Assembly: GCA_003481005.1 (NCBI GenBank)
Contig: QUKC01000012.1
Span: forward strand, 1 to 64,000
Length of the DNA stretch: 64,000 bases
DNA from: Firmicutes bacterium TM09-10
Lineage (GTDB): Bacteria > Bacillota > Clostridia > Lachnospirales > Lachnospiraceae
Direction: 5' to 3'
The notes beneath the pieces are model-generated. The model ran no database searches and was not told where the DNA came from. It saw nothing but the letters and a program-made list of their open reading frames with translations. Every line of letters begins with the position of its first letter. The first letter of the stretch is position 1. Shown one piece after another: positions 34,779 to 43,487 of this stretch. A program made the position numbers and the translations under genes.

Positions 34779-36818
34779 TCAGATCGTCCGATAGTCGATC
34801 GATTTTTCAAATAATCCGAATTCCTTTTCCGGAAGCACCACGTCCCCGGAAAGCACCTGATCTGCCAGCTCTCCTGCAAGCATCAGCACATCAGAATCCT
34901 GATAAATATCGCCTAATCCAAAATCCAGGTCACCGCTTTGGCGAATGCCGAAAAGATCCCCCGGCCCCCGCAGCTTTAAATCCTCATTGGCAATAAAAAA
35001 TCCGTCGTTGGAGTGATTTAATACATCGAGACGTTTATTTTTTGCACCGCTTCCATCCCCGGTCATAAAAATGCAGAAGCTCTGCGCATGACCTCTTCCG
35101 ACACGTCCCCGCAGCTGATGCAGCTGTGCGAGTCCAAAGCGCTCTGCATTTTCCACAAGCATTACTGTTGCATTGGGAACATTAATCCCAACCTCGATAA
35201 CCGTCGTCGATACAAGGACATCGATCTGCCCGGCTCCGAATGCGTCCATAATTTCCTGCTTCTGTGCTGCCTTCATTTTTCCATGCAAAGCAGCCACCCG
35301 AATCGAGCTATTCAGGGCAGCTTTTAATTTTTCCGTATAATCCGTGACATTTTCCAGTCCGTCTGCGGAATCCTCTCCGGCTTCTACCATCGGACAGATT
35401 ACATAGACCTGATGCCCTGCCTCCACCTGCGCTTCGAGAAAGGCATAGGCTTTTTTGCGGAAGGACGGATCTACGACGCAGTTTTTAATCGGCAGACGGT
35501 TTTTTGGCATCTCGTCCAGCACAGACACTTCCAGATCGCCATATAATACGATCGCCAGCGTCCGTGGAATCGGTGTCGCGCTCATGACGAGCACATGTAC
35601 GCCCTCCCCCTTATTTGCCAGGCATTCTCTCTGCCTTACGCCAAACCGGTGCTGTTCATCTGTCACTACCAATGCAAGATCGCGATACTCCACTTTGTCC
35701 TGAATCAGTGCATGTGTCCCGATAATCACGTCCGCATCCCCGGATTTGATCCGTGCATACGCCTCTTTTTTCTGTTTCGACGTCATGGAACCGGTCAGCA
35801 GGATCGGCTTTGTACACAGTCCGTACTTCTCCGTCATCTCTGTCAGTGCTTCAAAGTGCTGTACCGCCAGCACTTCTGTCGGTGCCATCAGGCACCCCTG
35901 CCTGTTGTTTGCACTGCACACCAAAAGCGCCAGAAAAGCAAGAATCGTTTTACCGCTTCCCACGTCCCCCTGAACCAGTCGGTTCATCGCCATATGTCCT
36001 GTCAGGTCTGCTTCGATCTGCTTCCAAACCCTCTGCTGGGCTCCGGTCAGCTGATACGGAAGCGCTGCAATCAGGCGGTCCGTATCCTCTGTCGGCTGCA
36101 GCGGCCGATCGATTAACAGCCCTGCATTCTCTTTTTTCTGACGCTTGATCTGAATCAGGAAGGCTAAAAACTCATCGAAGACCAGACGTCTTCTGGCCAT
36201 CACAACATCCTCCTGACTTCCTGGAAAATGGATTTTTTCCATTGCTTCCCGGAATCCGATCAGACGATATCTGCTCCGTATTTCTTCCGGAAGATAATCC
36301 GGCAGCTCCAGCTCCTCCAGCGCCTGCCGCACACATTTGGAGATCATATGGTTGGTCAGTCCGCTCGTCAGCGCATATTTGGGCTGCCATGTCCCGGCAA
36401 GGGTTTCATAATCGCCCTGTGAAAACACCCGGGGCTGTTCCATGAAAAGCATCCCGCCTGCGCCTGCCTGTACCATGCCGCGAAATACGTGCCAGCTGCC
36501 GCCTGGAAGCGCTTTCTTCAGATACGGCATTCGAAACCAGGTCAGCTTCATTCGCCCGGAGGCATCTCCTGCCTGCGCATGGGTGATGACCATTCCTTTT
36601 GCCCGCACCATCGACGGCGTACCGACAATACAGGCTCTTACCGACTGTACTTTGCCGGTGCATAGCTCTCCAACCGGAAGCGCCTCCTCATAATGATCAT
36701 AGCCTCTCGGAAAATAAGAAATCAGATCCTTTATCGTTTCAATATGAAGTTTCGAAAAAAGCGCAGTGGTCTTCACCCCTACGCCTTTTATCTCTGTAAT
36801 CAAATGACTGGCTTCCAT
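34779..36818 (-). CDS. recG: ATP-dependent DNA helicase RecG
   Basis: 679 aa. N-terminal wedge/OB domain, then the helicase core: Walker A QGDVGSGKTILAFLA near 285, VVTDEQHRFGVRQR (DEQH box) near 385, SATPIPRTLAIVLYGD near 415, VEVGINVPNATVM and QLHQLRGRVGRG near 560-590. Remodels stalled replication forks. Start follows the fakA stop by six bases with GTGAGG, so it is co-translated with fakA. Confidence 0.97.
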   Translation of the reverse strand: MEASHLITEIKGVGVKTTALFSKLHIETIKDLISYFPRGYDHYEEALPVGELCTGKVQSVRACIVGTPSMVRAKGMVITHAQAGDASGRMKLTWFRMPYLKKALPGGSWHVFRGMVQAGAGGMLFMEQPRVFSQGDYETLAGTWQPKYALTSGLTNHMISKCVRQALEELELPDYLPEEIRSRYRLIGFREAMEKIHFPGSQEDVVMARRRLVFDEFLAFLIQIKRQKKENAGLLIDRPLQPTEDTDRLIAALPYQLTGAQQRVWKQIEADLTGHMAMNRLVQGDVGSGKTILAFLALLVCSANNRQGCLMAPTEVLAVQHFEALTEMTEKYGLCTKPILLTGSMTSKQKKEAYARIKSGDADVIIGTHALIQDKVEYRDLALVVTDEQHRFGVRQRECLANKGEGVHVLVMSATPIPRTLAIVLYGDLEVSVLDEMPKNRLPIKNCVVDPSFRKKAYAFLEAQVEAGHQVYVICPMVEAGEDSADGLENVTDYTEKLKAALNSSIRVAALHGKMKAAQKQEIMDAFGAGQIDVLVSTTVIEVGINVPNATVMLVENAERFGLAQLHQLRGRVGRGHAQSFCIFMTGDGSGAKNKRLDVLNHSNDGFFIANEDLKLRGPGDLFGIRQSGDLDFGLGDIYQDSDVLMLAGELADQVLSGDVVLPEKEFGLFEKSIDYRTI

Positions 36819-36824
36819 TATGCC

Positions 36825-38507
36825 TCACTCTGCAGAAACAATATAGTAGTAAATCGGCTGTCCGCCATACTGCAGCTCTACATCACACGCCGGATATTTC
36901 TCCGCCACCTTGTCGCGGAGCGCTGCAGCGTCTTCCTCTTTGGTCTCCTGACCATAATAGATGCTGATCAGCTCCATATCCTCATCCATCATGCTATCGA
37001 TCATGTCTTTCGTAACTGTTTCGATCGCCTGTCCGACTGCAAGGATTCCTGCATCTCCGATCCCCATGTAATCGCCCTGATGGATTTCATGATCGTCGAT
37101 CACCGTATCTCTGACTGCATAGGTTACTTCACCGGTGCGAACGGTTTCGATCGCTTCTGTCATCGCCGCTTCATTTTCTTCCGGACTCAGATCCGGTACA
37201 TAGTTGATTACTGCGGTAATGCCCTGTGCGATTGTCTTGGTAGGAATGACAACGATTTTCTTGTCCTCCGTCATATATTTTGCCTGGTTTGCAGCCAGAA
37301 TGATATTTTTATTATTAGGGAGAACGTAAACGGTTTCTGCGTTTACTTTTTCAATGGCATTCAGCACATCCTCAGTGCTCGGGTTCATCGTCTGACCACC
37401 CTCGATGATATAGTCTACGCCAAGGTCTTTTAAGATCGCATTGATCCCTTCACCTACAGAAACCGCAATAAATGCCGCTGCCTTTTTCTCAGCCGGTGCT
37501 GCAGCTGCAGCCTCCTGCTGCTCCTTCTGTGCCATCTTCACAACCTTTTCATGGTGCTCCAGGCGCATGTTGTCGATCTTCATATTGGAAAGTGCACCAT
37601 ACTTCAATGCCTTCTGGATCGCAAGACCCGGGTCATTGGTATGCACGTGTACCTTAACCACATCGTCATCTGCCACAACTACAATCGAATCGCCGATAGA
37701 TTCCAGATATGCCTTAAAGTCCATCTCCTGCTTGATGTTAAAGGTCTTGGAAAGCATGATGATAAACTCTGTGCAATAACCGAATTTGATATCGCTCTCT
37801 TCCAGAACGGTTTCCTGGCTGCCTGCAAACGGAGCCCCTGCAGGAGCTGTGGTTTCTGTTACCGTCCAGTCGATCTCTTTGCCTAAAAACGCTTCATAAG
37901 CGCCCTTTAATACCTGCATCAGACCCTGTCCGCCGGAATCCACAACGCCAGCCTGTTTTAAAACAGGCAGCATCTCCGGAGTCTGGCTCAGCACATAATC
38001 TGCGCGCTCAATGATATCGCCGATATATTTTTCCAGGTCGGTTTCCCCTGCATCTGCCAGCTCACGAGCCTTTAAAGAAGCACTCTTGGCAACGGTCAGG
38101 ATCGTGCCTTCCTTCGGCTTCATAACTGCCTTGTATGCAGTCTCTACCGCTTTCTCACAAGCTTCTGCAAGCAGCGGAATATCGATCGTATCATAATCGC
38201 GGATCGCTTTGGTGAAGCCTCTGAACAGCTGCGATAAAATGACGCCTGAGTTGCCTCTGGCGCCTCTTAAGGAACCGGATGAAATCGCCTTTGCCAGGGA
38301 TTTCATATCCAGGTCATTGTTTGCATTCATCGCTGCAACGTCTTTTGCCGCAGACATAATGGTCAGTGTCATGTTCGTACCTGTATCACCATCTGGAACA
38401 GGGAACACGTTTAATTCATTGATCCACTCTTTCTTACTCTCCAGATTCTTAGCACCTGCTAAGAACATCTTTGCAAGCATCTTAGCGTCGATCGTATTTA
38501 CAGCCAC
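36825..38507 (-). CDS. fakA: DAK2-domain fatty acid kinase catalytic subunit (FakA/YloV)
   Basis: 560 aa from GTG 38507, chosen because AAGGAGGAC lies just upstream. N-terminal DhaL/DAK2 kinase domain with NVFPVPDGDTGTNMTLTIMS (metal-binding Asp) and SGSLRGARGNSGVILSQLFR; middle and C-terminal FakB-binding and ligand domains. Phosphorylates exogenous fatty acids bound by FakB. The asp23-fakA-recG order is conserved across Firmicutes. Alternative older annotation is YloV dihydroxyacetone kinase-like. Confidence 0.9.
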   Translation of the reverse strand: MAVNTIDAKMLAKMFLAGAKNLESKKEWINELNVFPVPDGDTGTNMTLTIMSAAKDVAAMNANNDLDMKSLAKAISSGSLRGARGNSGVILSQLFRGFTKAIRDYDTIDIPLLAEACEKAVETAYKAVMKPKEGTILTVAKSASLKARELADAGETDLEKYIGDIIERADYVLSQTPEMLPVLKQAGVVDSGGQGLMQVLKGAYEAFLGKEIDWTVTETTAPAGAPFAGSQETVLEESDIKFGYCTEFIIMLSKTFNIKQEMDFKAYLESIGDSIVVVADDDVVKVHVHTNDPGLAIQKALKYGALSNMKIDNMRLEHHEKVVKMAQKEQQEAAAAAPAEKKAAAFIAVSVGEGINAILKDLGVDYIIEGGQTMNPSTEDVLNAIEKVNAETVYVLPNNKNIILAANQAKYMTEDKKIVVIPTKTIAQGITAVINYVPDLSPEENEAAMTEAIETVRTGEVTYAVRDTVIDDHEIHQGDYMGIGDAGILAVGQAIETVTKDMIDSMMDEDMELISIYYGQETKEEDAAALRDKVAEKYPACDVELQYGGQPIYYYIVSAE

Positions 38508-38520
38508 AGTTAAGTCCTCC

Positions 38521-38877
38521 TTAATCAATCACTCGCACACCTTCTACAAAGATGTTGATTTTCTCTATCTCAATTCCGGTAAATTCCTCTACCTTATATT
38601 TTACATTGCTGATCAGATTGTCCGATACCGCAAGAATGCTCACCCCGTATGCCACGATAACGTGGAAGTCCAGCGTCAGTTTATTATTATTCAGTGTAAC
38701 TGCAATGCCCTTGGTAATGCTGTCGCTCTTCAACAGCTTGACAAGACCGCCCTTCACTGTAGCGCCCATGCCAACGATGCCGAAACACTCCATCGCCACT
38801 GTTCCCGCATATTGACCAATCACTTCATTATCAATCGTAATATTGCCCATATGGGTCGTCATAGAAGAACCCTTCAT
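38521..38877 (-). CDS. Asp23/Gls24 family protein (YloU)
   Basis: 118 aa from ATG 38877 with AAGGAGG eight bases upstream. The Asp23 fold is seen in VIGQYAGTVAMECFGIVGMG and LDFHVIVAYGVSILAVSDNL. Small membrane-associated or cytosolic envelope-stress protein; in this family it is coupled to FakA. A TATAAT box (about 38915) precedes it. Confidence 0.92.
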   Translation of the reverse strand: MKGSSMTTHMGNITIDNEVIGQYAGTVAMECFGIVGMGATVKGGLVKLLKSDSITKGIAVTLNNNKLTLDFHVIVAYGVSILAVSDNLISNVKYKVEEFTGIEIEKINIFVEGVRVID

Positions 38878-38980
38878 GTGATAACCTCCTTTTTCCATGA
38901 AAATCTAAGGCTATTATAACCGCTTTCCTGCAAAAAGGGAATAACCATTTTAATTTTTTAAAAATTTGATGATTTTTTAC

Positions 38981-39009
38981 TTGCCAAATGTATTTAATTC
39001 TGTTATCAT
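38981..39009 (+). promoter_or_regulatory. Sigma-A promoter of rpmB
   Basis: TTGCCA (38981-38986), 17-base spacer, TATCAT (39004-39009), about 49 bases before the rpmB start; GAGGAGG ribosome binding site follows at about 39042-39050. Confidence 0.7.
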
Positions 39010-39057
39010 ACTGATGTTGTCAGTCAAACGACGAATATAGTTTGAGGAGGTGCAATC

Positions 39058-39243
39058 ATGGCAAAATGCGATATTTGTGGCAAAGGCGCTCATTTCGGTA
39101 ACAACGTAAGCCATTCCCATAGAAGATCCAACCGTATCTGGAATTCCAACGTCAGAAGCGTTAAATGTAAAGTCAACGGTGGTGCACGGAGAATGCACGT
39201 TTGCACAAGCTGCTTGAAGTCCGGCAGGGTTGAAAGAGCTTAA
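39058..39243 (+). CDS. rpmB: 50S ribosomal protein L28
   Basis: 61 aa. MAKCDICGKGAHFGNNVSHS at the start and CTSCLKSGRV near the end give the two CxxC zinc pairs of the C+ form. Divergent from asp23-fakA-recG, as in Bacillus. Own promoter and terminator. Confidence 0.97.
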   Translation: MAKCDICGKGAHFGNNVSHSHRRSNRIWNSNVRSVKCKVNGGARRMHVCTSCLKSGRVERA

Positions 39244-39255
39244 TTGAATCAGAAA

Positions 39256-39294
39256 CATTGAAAAGCTGCTCTGGGTTTTCAGAGTGGCTTTTTT
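39256..39294 (+). terminator. Terminator of rpmB
   Basis: AAAGCTGCTCTG, loop GGTTTT, CAGAGTGGCTTTTTT: imperfect stem with a T6 run, starting about 20 bases after the stop codon. Confidence 0.75.
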
Positions 39295-39309
39295 GTTATG
39301 GCGACGAGG

Positions 39310-39441
39310 AAAAGGACAGACCTGCGAAGCAGGGATGTTCCTGTAAAAAGGGAGCTGAAAGGAAAACCGCCCTTTGGTTTTCGTTTTCAGCTCTTTTTTT
39401 GCAGGAGCTACAGCTGCCGCTCTGCGGCGGTCTGTCCTTTT
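39310..39441. repeat. 132-nt near-palindromic structured element
   Basis: AAAAGGACAGACC (39310-39322) pairs exactly with GGTCTGTCCTTTT (39429-39441). Inside, CCTGTAAAAAGGGAGCTGAAA pairs with TTTCAGCTCTTTTTTTGCAGG, and AAAACC with GGTTTT, giving a very long hairpin on either strand. No ORF of its own is convincing. Could be a non-autonomous mobile element or a structured RNA. Confidence 0.7.
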
Positions 39442-39450
39442 CCGACCGCT

Positions 39451-39498
39451 GATCATCCACCGGCCCCGGAATGCTTTTTCCGGGGCCGGTGGATGATC
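39451..39498. terminator. Perfect 21-bp hairpin
   Basis: GATCATCCACCGGCCCCGGAA (21 bases, 39451-39471), loop TGCTTT, and its exact complement at 39478-39498. Very GC-rich core. There is no long T-run on the minus strand (it is followed by AGCGG), so as a terminator of the SdpI-like gene it would be unusual; a protein-binding palindrome is an alternative. Confidence 0.6.
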
Positions 39499-39507
39499 TT
39501 AATAATC

Positions 39508-39891
39508 TCAGCTCCTCTTCCATTCCCCATTCCGGTCAAATCTCTTTTTCAGTTCCCGCTCTGTCACAACGATCGTTCCAATGATAACGACGCACTGCAG
39601 TGTACACACAATTCCCCCAACATTCCCTACGCAGTTGTTCCCTTTTCCGAAAACACACGCCAAAACAATTACCGTAACCGGAATCATTACAAGCCCGCTG
39701 ACATACCAGAGCTTTCCGCAGCAGCGATGCGCGTATTCCCAGGTCTCTTTATTTTTCATAGACATCGCCGTCCGGTATCCATATATCCCGTTAATCTCCT
39801 TCGGAGGCTTTTTCTGAAATCTTTTTCCAATAAAAACCATCGTAACCGGAATCAGCAGATCCATCACCAGCATAAAAATCCAAAAGCCCAT
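39508..39891 (-). CDS. SdpI-family membrane protein
   Basis: 127 aa with three hydrophobic helices. GIYGYRTAMSMKNKETWEYAHR near 35 is the SdpI-like signature. SdpI of Bacillus gives immunity to the SDP toxin peptide, but no sdpABC-like toxin genes are seen here; many orphan copies have unknown roles. First of an accessory block of small envelope proteins. Confidence 0.85.
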   Translation of the reverse strand: MGFWIFMLVMDLLIPVTMVFIGKRFQKKPPKEINGIYGYRTAMSMKNKETWEYAHRCCGKLWYVSGLVMIPVTVIVLACVFGKGNNCVGNVGGIVCTLQCVVIIGTIVVTERELKKRFDRNGEWKRS

Positions 39892-39918
39892 AGTGCCTCC
39901 CTTTCCCTGTGAAAAAAA

Positions 39919-40383
39919 TCACTTCACAAAAATGCTGTCATCTCCATATCTGCCGATATGGGATGGCTTCTTCGGTGAATAATAAAGCTTCCCCAGCACC
40001 TCTTCCGGGTTCGAATCCGTCTGATAACGTCCATACAGGGTTTTGGCAAGCTCCGTCCCCGTCAGCATGTCCAGCGTGTCCGTATAGGTAACACCATCCA
40101 CCTGATATTCGACAGTTACAACATAAATCGAATCCGTATCCACGGTTTCCGTTGCCGCAGAATAGGACGTTGTCGTACTTTTTTCTATTTTAATAATTTT
40201 GTACTCAGATGGATCGATTTCAGCCGTATAGGTGTGTTTCCGGTAAAGATCGACAGCTGCAATAATGACCACCGTTACCAGTACGCCAATCAGGCAGACC
40301 GTAAGCACAGCAATCAGAGCTTCCCTGTTTTTCTCGTTTTGCCTGGAGTTCACACCCCGTTTTCTATTGTCAGAATTTTCCAA
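39919..40383 (-). CDS. Membrane-anchored protein of unknown function
   Basis: 154 aa; start taken as TTG 40383 because GGGAGG lies upstream and it begins just after the preceding lipoprotein gene stops. Short charged N-terminus (NSDNRKRGVNSRQNEKNR), one transmembrane helix (ALIAVLTVCLIGVLVTVVII), then an extracellular beta-rich domain with SIYVVTVEYQVDGVTYTDTL and KLYYSPKKPSHIGRYG. The tail resembles DUF3592-type domains only loosely. Operon partner of the lipoprotein upstream. Confidence 0.6.
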   Translation of the reverse strand: MENSDNRKRGVNSRQNEKNREALIAVLTVCLIGVLVTVVIIAAVDLYRKHTYTAEIDPSEYKIIKIEKSTTTSYSAATETVDTDSIYVVTVEYQVDGVTYTDTLDMLTGTELAKTLYGRYQTDSNPEEVLGKLYYSPKKPSHIGRYGDDSIFVK

Positions 40384-40397
40384 TCCGTACCTCCCAC

Positions 40398-41309
40398 TCA
40401 AAATTCGTTCTGTACATCCATCCCGATCACATAATTGTAACTGTAGGTATGGACATAAAGCTTCCCATCCTGTTCTATGATCAGATCCGGTGCCTTTTTT
40501 AAGGACAGCCGATCGATCACTTCTCCTGTGTTGCGATTGATCTGATACAGATAATCCGATTCCGCCGTAAAGCCATAGCCGCACAGAATAACATCACCTT
40601 TTACCACAAAATTCATGGAATTATACGTCTGGTCTGCGCTTCTCCACAGCAGCTTATCGTTTTCCAGATCATAGGCAAACATAAAACAGGTATTGGATTG
40701 CGCGTATCCGTTTCTCACGCTGGCTCCGTAAAAAATCCCATCCTCCAGATATGCATTGTTGCCGTTAATATACCACTGATCCGTCGGATAATCCAGTACA
40801 TAGATGCAATTTCCCGTACCGGTTTCATAAATATAGAGTTCGTCGTCCACCCACTGGTACTGGTAATGATCATCATAAAAGCTGTTCCAGTCCGTGCCGA
40901 TCATCGGAAGTGATAAATTTTCGCTGTCATACCAGTCGTTTGCCCAGCTGACTCCGTTTTCCTCTTCCGATAGAATGGTCAACCCGATCGGATCCACCGC
41001 ATCGCCATCCGCAAGTATCTCGCCCATTGTGGATATGTCCAGGGTTAGATATTTCGGTTCTGTCGTGTTTTCCACAGTTGCTTCGGTTTCCGGCTCCTGA
41101 GCAGTCGTTTTCGTATTTTGCGTCTCGCCCGTTTCTGAAACAGAGTCTTTTGCATCTGTATCCTCTGTATCCGGCATGGCGCTTTCGTTTTTCATCCCAA
41201 TGCTTTCTGCTATTTCAGTTTCTACGTTCGTTTCTGCCCCTGCACCCTGACCGCAGCCTGCCAATAACAGACACAGCGCCAGAAAAAGTGCGCCTTTTCG
41301 TTTGTTCAT
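40398..41309 (-). CDS. Lipoprotein with PQQ/propeller-like repeats
   Basis: 303 aa. Lipoprotein signal LFLALCLLLAGCGQ with lipobox LAGC, then a long Glu/Thr-rich linker (about 24-85). The C-terminal ~190 residues show repeated short strands (GNCIYVLDYPTDQWYINGNN, CFMFAYDLENDKLLWRSAD, SDYLYQINRNTGEVIDRL) like a PQQ-type beta-propeller. Extracellular, anchored. Function unknown. ATG 41309 with GAGGAAAAC upstream. Confidence 0.72.
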   Translation of the reverse strand: MNKRKGALFLALCLLLAGCGQGAGAETNVETEIAESIGMKNESAMPDTEDTDAKDSVSETGETQNTKTTAQEPETEATVENTTEPKYLTLDISTMGEILADGDAVDPIGLTILSEEENGVSWANDWYDSENLSLPMIGTDWNSFYDDHYQYQWVDDELYIYETGTGNCIYVLDYPTDQWYINGNNAYLEDGIFYGASVRNGYAQSNTCFMFAYDLENDKLLWRSADQTYNSMNFVVKGDVILCGYGFTAESDYLYQINRNTGEVIDRLSLKKAPDLIIEQDGKLYVHTYSYNYVIGMDVQNEF

Positions 41310-41330
41310 CCTGTTTTCCTCCTCAAATTG

Positions 41331-41777
41331 TCATTCTATTGCGAGCATCTTTATGACGTATTCCGTCGTCCCCGCTTCCAGACGCCTTTGCCCGGAAAGA
41401 GAAAAGCCGTGGGCTTCATAAAACCGAATCGCGCGTTCATTTTTCTCAAGCACCCACAGATGGTCTGCCCGGTGCTCCTGCTTGGCGTACTCCATCAGCG
41501 CCGCGCCGATTCCCTGATTCTGAAAAAAATGATCCACATAAAACTCTGCGATTTCCGTCTGTTCCAGATGAATCAGTCCTTTCACAATTCCATCGTCATA
41601 CACAAAAATATGATCCAGGATTTCCGGCTGCGCATACTCTTTTGCAACATCCAGTACTTGAAGCACATGAAAAGAATAGTCGTCGTTTTTAAAAATCGAT
41701 CGATAATTCATTCGCTTATCAAATACGAGGATTTCTGCAATTCTTGAAAGATCTTTCTTTTCCGCTTTTCGAATCAT
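41331..41777 (-). CDS. GNAT family N-acetyltransferase
   Basis: 148 aa from ATG 41777 (ATAGGAGGAAGA upstream). RIAEILVFDKRMNYRSIF, then the acetyl-CoA loop FFQNQGIGAALMEYAKQ near 85 and LEKNERAIRFYEAHGFSLSG near 110, the usual GNAT motifs A and B. Substrate unknown. Starts 17 bases after the alpha/beta hydrolase gene, so likely one transcript. Confidence 0.88.
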   Translation of the reverse strand: MIRKAEKKDLSRIAEILVFDKRMNYRSIFKNDDYSFHVLQVLDVAKEYAQPEILDHIFVYDDGIVKGLIHLEQTEIAEFYVDHFFQNQGIGAALMEYAKQEHRADHLWVLEKNERAIRFYEAHGFSLSGQRRLEAGTTEYVIKMLAIE

Positions 41778-41793
41778 TCTTCCTCCTATGGTT

Positions 41794-42477
41794 TTAAAGG
41801 CTTTCCAGAAACCTGTCCACTTCCCGGTTAAATTCCTCCGGGCGCTTATTTGCAACAAAATGATCCCCCTCGAGGATCGCCAGACGGGCATTCGGGATAT
41901 TTTCCGCAATTTTTCTCGTGTGGTCTTCCCGGATCATGTCTTTTGTCCCGCAGATTACGAGGGTCGGTGCGGTAATCTGTGCAAGCTCTTCCGGTTCAAT
42001 ATTCGGATCGTTTACCATCAGACCCAGCAGCTCTGCATTTTTGTTCGCCTCCGCCGATCTTTTGGCAAAATGCTTTGCAATTTTATAGCCGATTTCGATC
42101 GGAAGCTGCGTCGAACGCTTTACGCCTTTCGCATCCAAATTTCCTCCGTTTAAAATCAGCGCTGTCACCATATCCGGATGCTTCATTGCAAACCGCATGG
42201 CAATATTCGCGCCATCCGAAAAGCCAAGAATCACAGCTTTCGTAATCTGGTGATTTTTCATAAAATCATATAAATCGCACGAAAACTGCCTGATCGTAAA
42301 GAGACTTGTCCCCCGGGGAGATTTTCCATGTCCTCTCGTATCCGGCGCGATCACCCGATACCGGTCGCAAAAATATTCAATCTGATGTTTAAAATAAGAA
42401 CTGTCTTCTCCATTTCCATGTAAAAGAACAAACGGTTCTCCGTTTCCTTTTTCTCTGTAAAATAATGTAATATCCAT
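41794..42477 (-). CDS. Alpha/beta hydrolase
   Basis: 227 aa from ATG 42477 (AGAGGAAAG upstream). FVLLHGNGEDSSYF oxyanion region, DTRGHGKSPRG, nucleophile elbow LGFSDGANIA (Ser near 98), Asp in LVICGTKDMI near 180, His in LEGDHFVANK near 205: a complete catalytic triad. No signal peptide, cytosolic. Small esterase-like enzyme of unknown substrate. Confidence 0.9.
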   Translation of the reverse strand: MDITLFYREKGNGEPFVLLHGNGEDSSYFKHQIEYFCDRYRVIAPDTRGHGKSPRGTSLFTIRQFSCDLYDFMKNHQITKAVILGFSDGANIAMRFAMKHPDMVTALILNGGNLDAKGVKRSTQLPIEIGYKIAKHFAKRSAEANKNAELLGLMVNDPNIEPEELAQITAPTLVICGTKDMIREDHTRKIAENIPNARLAILEGDHFVANKRPEEFNREVDRFLESL

Positions 42478-42554
42478 CTTTCCTCTAATATCCCAGTGCT
42501 TCGCATTCTGTGGCAACATGCAAATGCCCGGCTGACGTTTTTTGCCAAAATCGG

Positions 42555-42698
42555 TCACTGATCGCAGCTTAAAATCAGATAGCTGACCGCCAGCAAGATC
42601 AGCGCAAACACAACGCCGAAAAAGCGGTACCGAAAGCACAGCATCAAAAACATTCCCATCGCTGTCCAGAATATTGCAAACGCAACCAGTCGGATCAT
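42555..42698 (-). CDS. Small hydrophobic protein
   Basis: 47 aa, start taken at ATG 42698; an upstream in-frame ATG (42779) would add a charged, less hydrophobic 27 residues. Two adjacent hydrophobic helices (LVAFAIFWTAMGMFLMLCF and FFGVVFALILLAVSYLIL) separated by RYR. A membrane protein; family not recognised. No strong ribosome binding site, so the start is uncertain. Confidence 0.5.
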   Translation of the reverse strand: MIRLVAFAIFWTAMGMFLMLCFRYRFFGVVFALILLAVSYLILSCDQ

Positions 42699-42790
42699 AA
42701 ACGCATCAATCCCTGCAAAATATCTTATATTATTTAGTCTATGCACGGGCTGGCGTTCTTTGATTAAAAATCCGCGCAAGCATCAACGGC

Positions 42791-43396
42791 TTAGTCCTTT
42801 CGCAGTCCGGCTGCCTGCATAATTGCCTCAACCGGCTCCACAGGCTCGCTCCCCCAGAAAATCTCCGTATCCGCGCATCCCGCAGTATCCAGCAGTTCCC
42901 GCGCATCTTCTTTTAAGAGCCTTTGATAAGCGTCGTCTACCATTTCCAGCTTTAACAGAGCTTCCTCCCTGTCACTGTCCGTTTGCTCCGAAATCCATGC
43001 AGAAGCCGCCTCCCGGATTTCTTCCGGATCCAGACCGGTATGTTCGCCCCACTCCAACAGCTTTACTGCTGCCTGCACCGCTATCAGAGACGAACCCGAT
43101 GTCCCAATCTGAACTTTTGAATCGATCTCATCTAAAACAGGAAGGGACAGTTTCTCCGAAGCATTCTCTGAATTTTCCCCACTCTCTGTACTTTCGGCAA
43201 CGTCTGTATCTTCCGTATAATCCGTCGCTTCTGGAACAGCAATACTGCTTTCTGCTTCTTCCGATCCGATTTTGGTTTCCTGTCTGTCAGATATATCCGC
43301 CTCTTTCTGTGTTGAACAGCCAGCCAGCAAAACGGATGCGGTAAGCGCCGCTATACCCAAACATATCATCATATTTTTTCTGAATTGTTTCATCAT
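42791..43396 (-). CDS. Lipoprotein of unknown function
   Basis: 201 aa. Signal peptide ICLGIAALTASVLLAGCS with lipobox LAGC, then an acidic Ser/Glu/Thr-rich linker to about residue 82, then a helical domain (AVQAAVKLLEWGEHTGLDPE, LKLEMVDDAYQRLLKEDARE). I do not recognise it. Same style (lipobox plus acidic linker) as the lipoproteins at 6.9 and 40.4 kb. Confidence 0.7.
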   Translation of the reverse strand: MMKQFRKNMMICLGIAALTASVLLAGCSTQKEADISDRQETKIGSEEAESSIAVPEATDYTEDTDVAESTESGENSENASEKLSLPVLDEIDSKVQIGTSGSSLIAVQAAVKLLEWGEHTGLDPEEIREAASAWISEQTDSDREEALLKLEMVDDAYQRLLKEDARELLDTAGCADTEIFWGSEPVEPVEAIMQAAGLRKD

Positions 43397-43433
43397 TTCC
43401 CATTCCTTTCCTGTCAGTTGCCAGAAAGTAAAA

Positions 43434-43462
43434 CAGGGACAAATCCAACCAGACCGTCCCTG
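43434..43462 (-). terminator. Terminator after gerW
   Basis: CAGGGAC (43434-43440) pairs with GTCCCTG (43456-43462); on the minus strand TTTTAC follows. About 25 bases past the gerW stop. Confidence 0.6.
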
Positions 43463-43487
43463 CTACATCGCTTTCGATTGCTTTTCT

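Noticed and set aside
36693..37433. 246-codon plus-strand frame opposite recG and fakA
   Set aside because: Spans the junction of two intact minus-strand genes, with no start signal or recognisable domain.
39508..39891. SDP toxin-immunity locus
   Set aside because: Only an SdpI-like protein is present; no sdpA, sdpB or toxin-precursor gene is seen nearby.
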